Origin: Anaerolineae bacterium
GTDB lineage: Bacteria > Chloroflexota > Anaerolineae > B4-G1
Direction: 5' to 3'
Length of the DNA: 8,480 nucleotides
Assembly (NCBI GenBank): GCA_030612585.1
Contig: JAUWNP010000196.1
Location: 1-8,480 of the forward strand
Shown: positions 5,169-8,480 of the stretch, one piece after another
How positions within the stretch are numbered: the stretch's first letter is position 1
Layout: the number at the start of each line of letters is the position of its first letter
Made by a program: the position numbers and the translations under genes
The notes under the pieces: generated by a model
What the model saw: the letters and a program-made list of their open reading frames with translations, nothing else
The model's database searches: none
What the model was told of the DNA's origin: nothing

Positions 5169-7636
5169 AGATAAACCAGCAGATCACTCCGCCCGCGCAG
5201 ATCGCCGATCCCCCGCATCCCCAACGCCCACAGGACGCCCGCCAACTGGGCCAGCCAGCCCCGGTACAGGTTGATGATGCGTTGCCAGCCCTGGAGGGCG
5301 TCAACCAATTTCGAGAGTTCCGGGTCGGTGGTCGTGATGCCAAAGGGGCAGCCGCACCCCTTCTCGCAACTACCCAATCGCGTGCAGCCCAGGGCGACCA
5401 ACTCGGCCGTGCCGATGGCACACCCGTCAGCACCCAGCGCGATCGCCTTGGCCACGTCGTAGGCCGTGCGGATGCCGCCAGAGGCAATCACCACCACATC
5501 GTCGCGGACTCCCTCCTCCTCCAGGAAGCGGTGCACCTTCGGGATGGCGTACTCGATGGGCATGGCGATGTTTTTCTTGGCGATCTCCGGCGCGGCACCG
5601 GTGCCGCCGTAAGCGCCGTCCAACTGGATGATATGCGCGCCAGCGTGGTAACTGCCCACTGCCACCATATCCACGTCGGTCGGCGTGGAGACCTTCACCG
5701 AGACCAGCGCCCGTGGATTGACCGTCTTCACCCAGTCCACGTGCTTCTTGTGATCCTCGACCGAGTAGACGCTGTGGAAGGGGAAGGGGGAGAACAGGCT
5801 GGTGCCCTGCACCGCCTCGCGCAACCGCGCCACGGTGGCCGTGTTCTTATCTCCCAAGAGATGCCCCCCCAGTCCGGGCTTGGCCCCCTGGGCGTACTTG
5901 AACTCCACCAGCCGCGCCTGCTGAATCGTCTCCTCCCGCACGCCGAAGAGACCCGTGGCAATCTGTGTGATGACGTGGTCGGCGTAGTCCACCAACTGCT
6001 CGGGGTAGCCGCCCTCCCCGGTCGAGGTGAAGGTGTCCAGTGCCTGGGCCGCCATCGCCCGCGAGAGCATCACCGGCAGCCCTACCGATCCGTAGGACAT
6101 GCCTGAGCCCCACCAGGGGAGCGGAATGTGGATGACGGGCCGCCCGTCGTTCCGCCGGTTGAGGGTCAGGCCCATCTCGAAGTCCGCCGGATCGGCTGGC
6201 TCGGCGGTTCTCCCCTCGATCTCGAAGGCGAAGGCCAGCCGGTCGAAGCCCCCGCCAGAGTGACCGACGCGAAACTCCATTGAGCCGTCAGGCGGTTCAC
6301 CAGTGCGGGCCTGCTCTTGACTGGTCAACAGCAGCGCCGTCGTCCAGCGCATGTCGCCCTCGCCACTCTCTGCCGGTTCGGGCAAACGGTGGTAGGACGA
6401 GACCGGCGCAGCGCCGCCCAGGTTTTCCCTAAATTGGGCCTCCTCGGTGTGGTGAAAGATGGCCCGCCCGCTCTCGCCGCGCATACGGCGGGCCTCGCGG
6501 ATGCCCATCGCGCCCATCACCTCCAACAGTTGATCGCGCCAGGCGGCCATGAGGTTGATCACGCGTTGGGCCGCCCAGTCGGGATCGAGTTCGCCATCCT
6601 CGACCGGGCAGCGGCCCCGGTCGGCCCACAGCGAGCAGCCCCAGGCGGCGAGGAGTATCCAGTCCACGGCTACCCCGTCGGCCCCGCAGACCAGCGCCTT
6701 GGCGACGTGTTCGGCCGCAGCGATGCCCCCGCTGACGATGAGGCTGACGGAGTCGCGTACTCTTTCGCGCACCAGGTGCTCGTGGACACACCGCAGCGCG
6801 TCGGGCAAGGGGACCCCACCGGCGTCGGCGACGTCGTCGGCAAAGAGATGGACGAGACCCACACCGGCACGGACCAGTTCGGCCACGGACGTGCCGGCTT
6901 CGCGGTGCAGGGGCAGCCGCATTGAGATCACGGCCTCGGGCCAGCGGGCGCGGGCTCGCTCCCATAAACCCTTGGGGTTTTCCGAAACCCCAAGGGTTTC
7001 AATCTCGACGAAACACGGCGCTGACGAGCCGGGTAACTCCAGGTCCAGTTGGTCGGGGGTCAGCCGGAAGGCGACGGCTGATACGTACTCGGCCAGGTCG
7101 TCGCCCCAGTCGTCAGGCGTCAGCAGCGCCAGCGTGCCCAGCCGCTCCGCTGCGGCGACCAGGCCGCGCAGTGCCCCCCGGCCCGGCAAAGGCTCGGGCA
7201 GCGGATTGAAGAGCACCGGCAAGGGTAGTTCGACCAGCGGCGGCAGCACCGACGTCAGCCGCCCGGTTTCGTCGAAGGAGAGCGCCGAGAGCCTGCGCCC
7301 CAGGTCAACGACGGTAGAGATGGTCTCCCGCCCGTGGATGCCATCGCGGGTGGGCCGCACGATCTCCGACATATCCAGCCAGATACCGTCGAACCCCTCG
7401 CCCGCGAAGGGGCCACCGTAGCCCGCGCCGGAGATGGGGACGCGCCCCGTCTCGGCCTGGTACCAGGTCTGAGTGATGATCTCCGCCGTCCAGTGTTCGT
7501 CGCCCCGTGCGGTCCGCCCCTCGAACACGGGGTGCCCGTACTTGACGTAGTCGTCGTGCTCCAGGAGGCGGAAGGCAGCAGGGTAGGAGAACGGCGCTGG
7601 TGCTGGCGCGGTGGGGATATGATAGCGTCCTGACAT
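5162..7636 (-). CDS. Glutamate synthase subunit: FMN / iron-sulfur synthase domain with an extra N-terminal barrel-like half
   Basis: The C-terminal half (about residues 480-824) is the GltB FMN domain. It shows GSGMSYGSVG (511-520), STGEGGYP, FKYAQGAKPGLGG, DVDMVAVGSYHAGAHIIQLD, GGTGAAPE and SGGIRTAYDVAKAIALGADG. The iron-sulfur motif follows with Cys751, Cys757, Cys761 and Cys763 and then CPFGITTTDPE. It makes glutamate from 2-oxoglutarate and channelled ammonia. The N-terminal half (about 30-400) looks like a second, diverged copy: SGGIAAAEHVAKALVCGADG aligns with the FMN motif, and WGC...RCP (Cys334, Cys343) aligns with the cluster region. It may correspond to the GltB central domain. I choose the ATG at 7636 because GGAGG (7643-7647) is six bases upstream; a TTG at 7642 would touch it. 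The glutaminase/GXGXG gene follows after 20 bp, and a leader with a terminator precedes the gene. A palindrome (6966-6999) encodes ETLGVSENPKGL near residues 213-224. The electron donor is unknown. Confidence 0.87.
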   Translation of the reverse strand: MSGRYHIPTAPAPAPFSYPAAFRLLEHDDYVKYGHPVFEGRTARGDEHWTAEIITQTWYQAETGRVPISGAGYGGPFAGEGFDGIWLDMSEIVRPTRDGIHGRETISTVVDLGRRLSALSFDETGRLTSVLPPLVELPLPVLFNPLPEPLPGRGALRGLVAAAERLGTLALLTPDDWGDDLAEYVSAVAFRLTPDQLDLELPGSSAPCFVEIETLGVSENPKGLWERARARWPEAVISMRLPLHREAGTSVAELVRAGVGLVHLFADDVADAGGVPLPDALRCVHEHLVRERVRDSVSLIVSGGIAAAEHVAKALVCGADGVAVDWILLAAWGCSLWADRGRCPVEDGELDPDWAAQRVINLMAAWRDQLLEVMGAMGIREARRMRGESGRAIFHHTEEAQFRENLGGAAPVSSYHRLPEPAESGEGDMRWTTALLLTSQEQARTGEPPDGSMEFRVGHSGGGFDRLAFAFEIEGRTAEPADPADFEMGLTLNRRNDGRPVIHIPLPWWGSGMSYGSVGLPVMLSRAMAAQALDTFTSTGEGGYPEQLVDYADHVITQIATGLFGVREETIQQARLVEFKYAQGAKPGLGGHLLGDKNTATVARLREAVQGTSLFSPFPFHSVYSVEDHKKHVDWVKTVNPRALVSVKVSTPTDVDMVAVGSYHAGAHIIQLDGAYGGTGAAPEIAKKNIAMPIEYAIPKVHRFLEEEGVRDDVVVIASGGIRTAYDVAKAIALGADGCAIGTAELVALGCTRLGSCEKGCGCPFGITTTDPELSKLVDALQGWQRIINLYRGWLAQLAGVLWALGMRGIGDLRGRSDLLVYLE
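6966..6999. repeat. Perfect 15-bp-arm palindrome inside the FMN gene
   Basis: AAACCCTTGGGGTTT (6966-6980) and its exact complement AAACCCCAAGGGTTT (6985-6999) are separated by TCCG. The element is in frame and encodes TLGVSENPKG-type sequence in the N-terminal half of the FMN protein. Such a perfect, AT/GC-blocked palindrome is not expected from protein constraint and looks like a dispersed repeat that entered the gene. Confidence 0.9.
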
Positions 7637-7668
7637 ATTCAACCTCCGTTATGTCCGTTATAAACGAC

Positions 7669-7709
7669 AAAAGCCCCCTGGGCACGGAACTTTCCGTCCC
7701 AGAGGGCTT
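7669..7709 (-). terminator. Intrinsic terminator in the leader of the glutamate synthase genes (attenuator)
   Basis: On the minus strand a 17-pair stem is formed by AAGCCCTCTGGGACGGA (7693-7709) and TCCGTGCCCAGGGGGCTT (7671-7688). It has loop AAGT, one bulged G and one G-T pair, and is followed by TTTT. It lies downstream of a promoter and only 33 bases before the FMN gene start, so it would stop transcription before the operon unless prevented. It could also be partly a terminator for the regulator gene upstream. Confidence 0.85.
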
Positions 7710-7717
7710 CGTGGCCC
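7704..7717 (-). promoter_or_regulatory. Candidate antiterminator hairpin overlapping the terminator
   Basis: GGGC-CACGAA-GCCC on the minus strand has a six-base loop, and its 3' arm (7704-7707) is part of the 5' arm of the terminator. The two structures therefore exclude each other, as expected of the second hairpin of an ANTAR target. The loop has G at position 4 but C, not A, at position 1. Confidence 0.45.
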
Positions 7718-7724
7718 ACTTACT

Positions 7725-7749
7725 CTTGTTCAGTTGTGTCTAACTCAAG
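7725..7749 (-). promoter_or_regulatory. Candidate ANTAR first hairpin
   Basis: CTTG-AGTT-AGACAC-AACT-GAA-CAAG on the minus strand forms two four-pair stems with a three-base bulge and a six-base loop, AGACAC. It lies seven bases upstream of the hairpin at 7704-7717 (14 from its inner stem). The loop begins with A but has C at position 4, where the known ANTAR target has G. Confidence 0.4.
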
Positions 7750-7777
7750 CATTGATTACGCCAGCCCGGATGGCCGA

Positions 7778-7795
7778 CGTTATCATTGTACAACG
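7778..7795 (-). promoter_or_regulatory. Further six-base-loop hairpin in the leader
   Basis: CGTTGT-ACAATG-ATAACG on the minus strand forms a six-pair stem with one G-U pair and a six-base loop starting with A. It may be an alternative first hairpin of the ANTAR target, or simply leader structure. Confidence 0.35.
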
Positions 7796-7842
7796 TGAGG
7801 GTAACAAAAAGGTATCAAACGGATTAAAAATATCTGCATCTA

Positions 7843-7871
7843 AACATACCACAGAATATGAGAGATGTCAA
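7843..7871 (-). promoter_or_regulatory. Promoter of the glutamate synthase genes
   Basis: A perfect TTGACA (7866-7871, minus strand) is followed after 17 bases by TATGTT (7843-7848), which is preceded by TG one base upstream (extended -10). The -35 box begins directly after the stop codon of the regulator. The start site would be near 7836, giving a leader of about 200 nt that contains the hairpins and the terminator. Confidence 0.72.
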
Positions 7872-7872
7872 A

Positions 7873-8442
7873 TCAATCGTCCGCCTGCAGGATCGCCTCA
7901 GCCACCTGGCGTTTGGTGCACCGCTCCTTTCGCGCCTGGCGCTGGATGCGCAGGTAGGCCTCTTCCTCGCTCAGGCCCTCCCGCCGCATCAGTATCCCTT
8001 TGGCTCGCTCCACCACCTTGCGTGTGGTTAGCCGCTCTTCCAGTTCCGTCGTCTGCTCGCACAACCACTGATGCTCTGCGAAGCGCGCTGTGACGACCTC
8101 CAGAGTCGCCAGCAACTCCCGCTCGTTGACCGGCTTGATGAGATAGGCCATGATGGGCAGGTTGGCCGCCTGTTCGACCAGTTCCCGGTCACCGTAGGCG
8201 GTCAGCAGCACAATGGGTATGGGCCGTCGGACGTAGATTGCCCGTGCGGCCTCCAACCCGTCCATACCGGGCATCTTGATGTCAAGGATCGCTAAATCCG
8301 GCCCGGTCTGGGCGGCCAGTTTCGCCGCCGTGCGCCCGTCCGGCGCTGCCACGACCTGATGGCCAGCCTCCTCCAGGATGCGGCACAACCCCATGCGAAT
8401 GATGGATTCGTCCTCGGCGATGAGGATGCGCAAAGATCTCAC
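7873..8442 (-). CDS. ANTAR-domain response regulator (AmiR/NasR-type antiterminator)
   Basis: The 189-residue protein has a receiver domain (about 4-120) with the acidic pair Glu10/Asp11, phospho-acceptor Asp54 in LDIKMPGMDG, Thr81 and Lys103. A coiled linker (about 120-140) leads to an ANTAR domain (about 135-187) with RKVVERAKGILMRREGLSEEEAY and RQVAEAIL. ANTAR proteins bind paired six-base-loop RNA hairpins and prevent terminator formation, often in nitrogen-related genes. The start is GTG (8440-8442) with GGAGGGGAG three bases upstream. The frame stays open to the window edge, and a TTG three codons inside is a possible alternative. Next in the same direction is the glutamate synthase promoter and its leader terminator, the likely target. 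The partner kinase is not visible and may lie upstream. The family is sure, the target is inferred. Confidence 0.93.
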   Translation of the reverse strand: MRSLRILIAEDESIIRMGLCRILEEAGHQVVAAPDGRTAAKLAAQTGPDLAILDIKMPGMDGLEAARAIYVRRPIPIVLLTAYGDRELVEQAANLPIMAYLIKPVNERELLATLEVVTARFAEHQWLCEQTTELEERLTTRKVVERAKGILMRREGLSEEEAYLRIQRQARKERCTKRQVAEAILQADD

Positions 8443-8480
8443 GGTCTCCCCTCCACGCTGGCCGGGCCTTCCACGCAGAT

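Noticed and set aside
4895..6106. Long plus-strand open frame of 403 codons
   Set aside because: It lies antisense across both well-supported glutamate synthase genes, has no family-like sequence, and is typical of GC-rich antisense frames.
7778..7848. Alternative promoter using TACAAT near 7786-7791
   Set aside because: The -10 box is good but no -35 box lies at acceptable distance (TTGATA is 22 bases away), and the pair at 7843-7871 is better.

Overview
The window is GC-rich bacterial DNA, and every gene I accept lies on the minus strand. It suggests a member of the Chloroflexota (Anaerolineae/Caldilineae-like). The reasons are a bacterial translin-family protein next to DUF3467 and a membrane-anchored Cas4-like protein, a split glutamate synthase behind an ANTAR regulator, and short simple-sequence and palindromic repeats scattered between and inside genes. 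This placement is inference from gene content; no taxonomic marker such as rRNA is present.

Layout in transcription order, from the right edge leftwards. (1) 8442-7873: response regulator with a receiver domain and an ANTAR RNA-binding domain. (2) 7871-7643: a good sigma-70-type promoter, then a leader of about 195 nt with several six-base-loop hairpins and a strong intrinsic terminator placed before the next start codon. This looks like a transcription attenuator that the ANTAR protein could relieve. (3) 7636-5162 and 5141-2463: a two-gene glutamate synthase. The first protein carries two barrel-like halves, the second half being the FMN / iron-sulfur synthase domain. The second carries the class II glutaminase domain and the GXGXG domain. 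Together they hold the four domains of a classical GltB, divided into the two middle domains and the two outer ones. (4) 2370-2313: a structured inverted-repeat element. (5) 2185-1763: ssb with its own promoter, followed by three consecutive inverted repeats (1675-1547). (6) 1536-1: a promoter followed by a tight group: DUF3467 protein, translin-family protein (GTGA overlap), and a two-part membrane-anchored Cas4-like protein that runs off the left edge.

Functionally the right two thirds looks like nitrogen assimilation: a signal-responsive antiterminator upstream of glutamate synthase. The left third looks like nucleic-acid handling: single-strand DNA binding, a putative translin-type RNA/DNA-binding protein and a Cas4-type nuclease relative. 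The most unusual points are: (a) the Cas4-like reading frame, continuous except for one in-frame TAG lying exactly in a 4-bp-period repeat tract; (b) the attenuator leader beside an ANTAR gene; (c) the domain partition of glutamate synthase; and (d) repeat elements that have entered coding sequence, including a perfect 15-bp-arm palindrome in the FMN gene and two simple-repeat tracts in the glutaminase gene.
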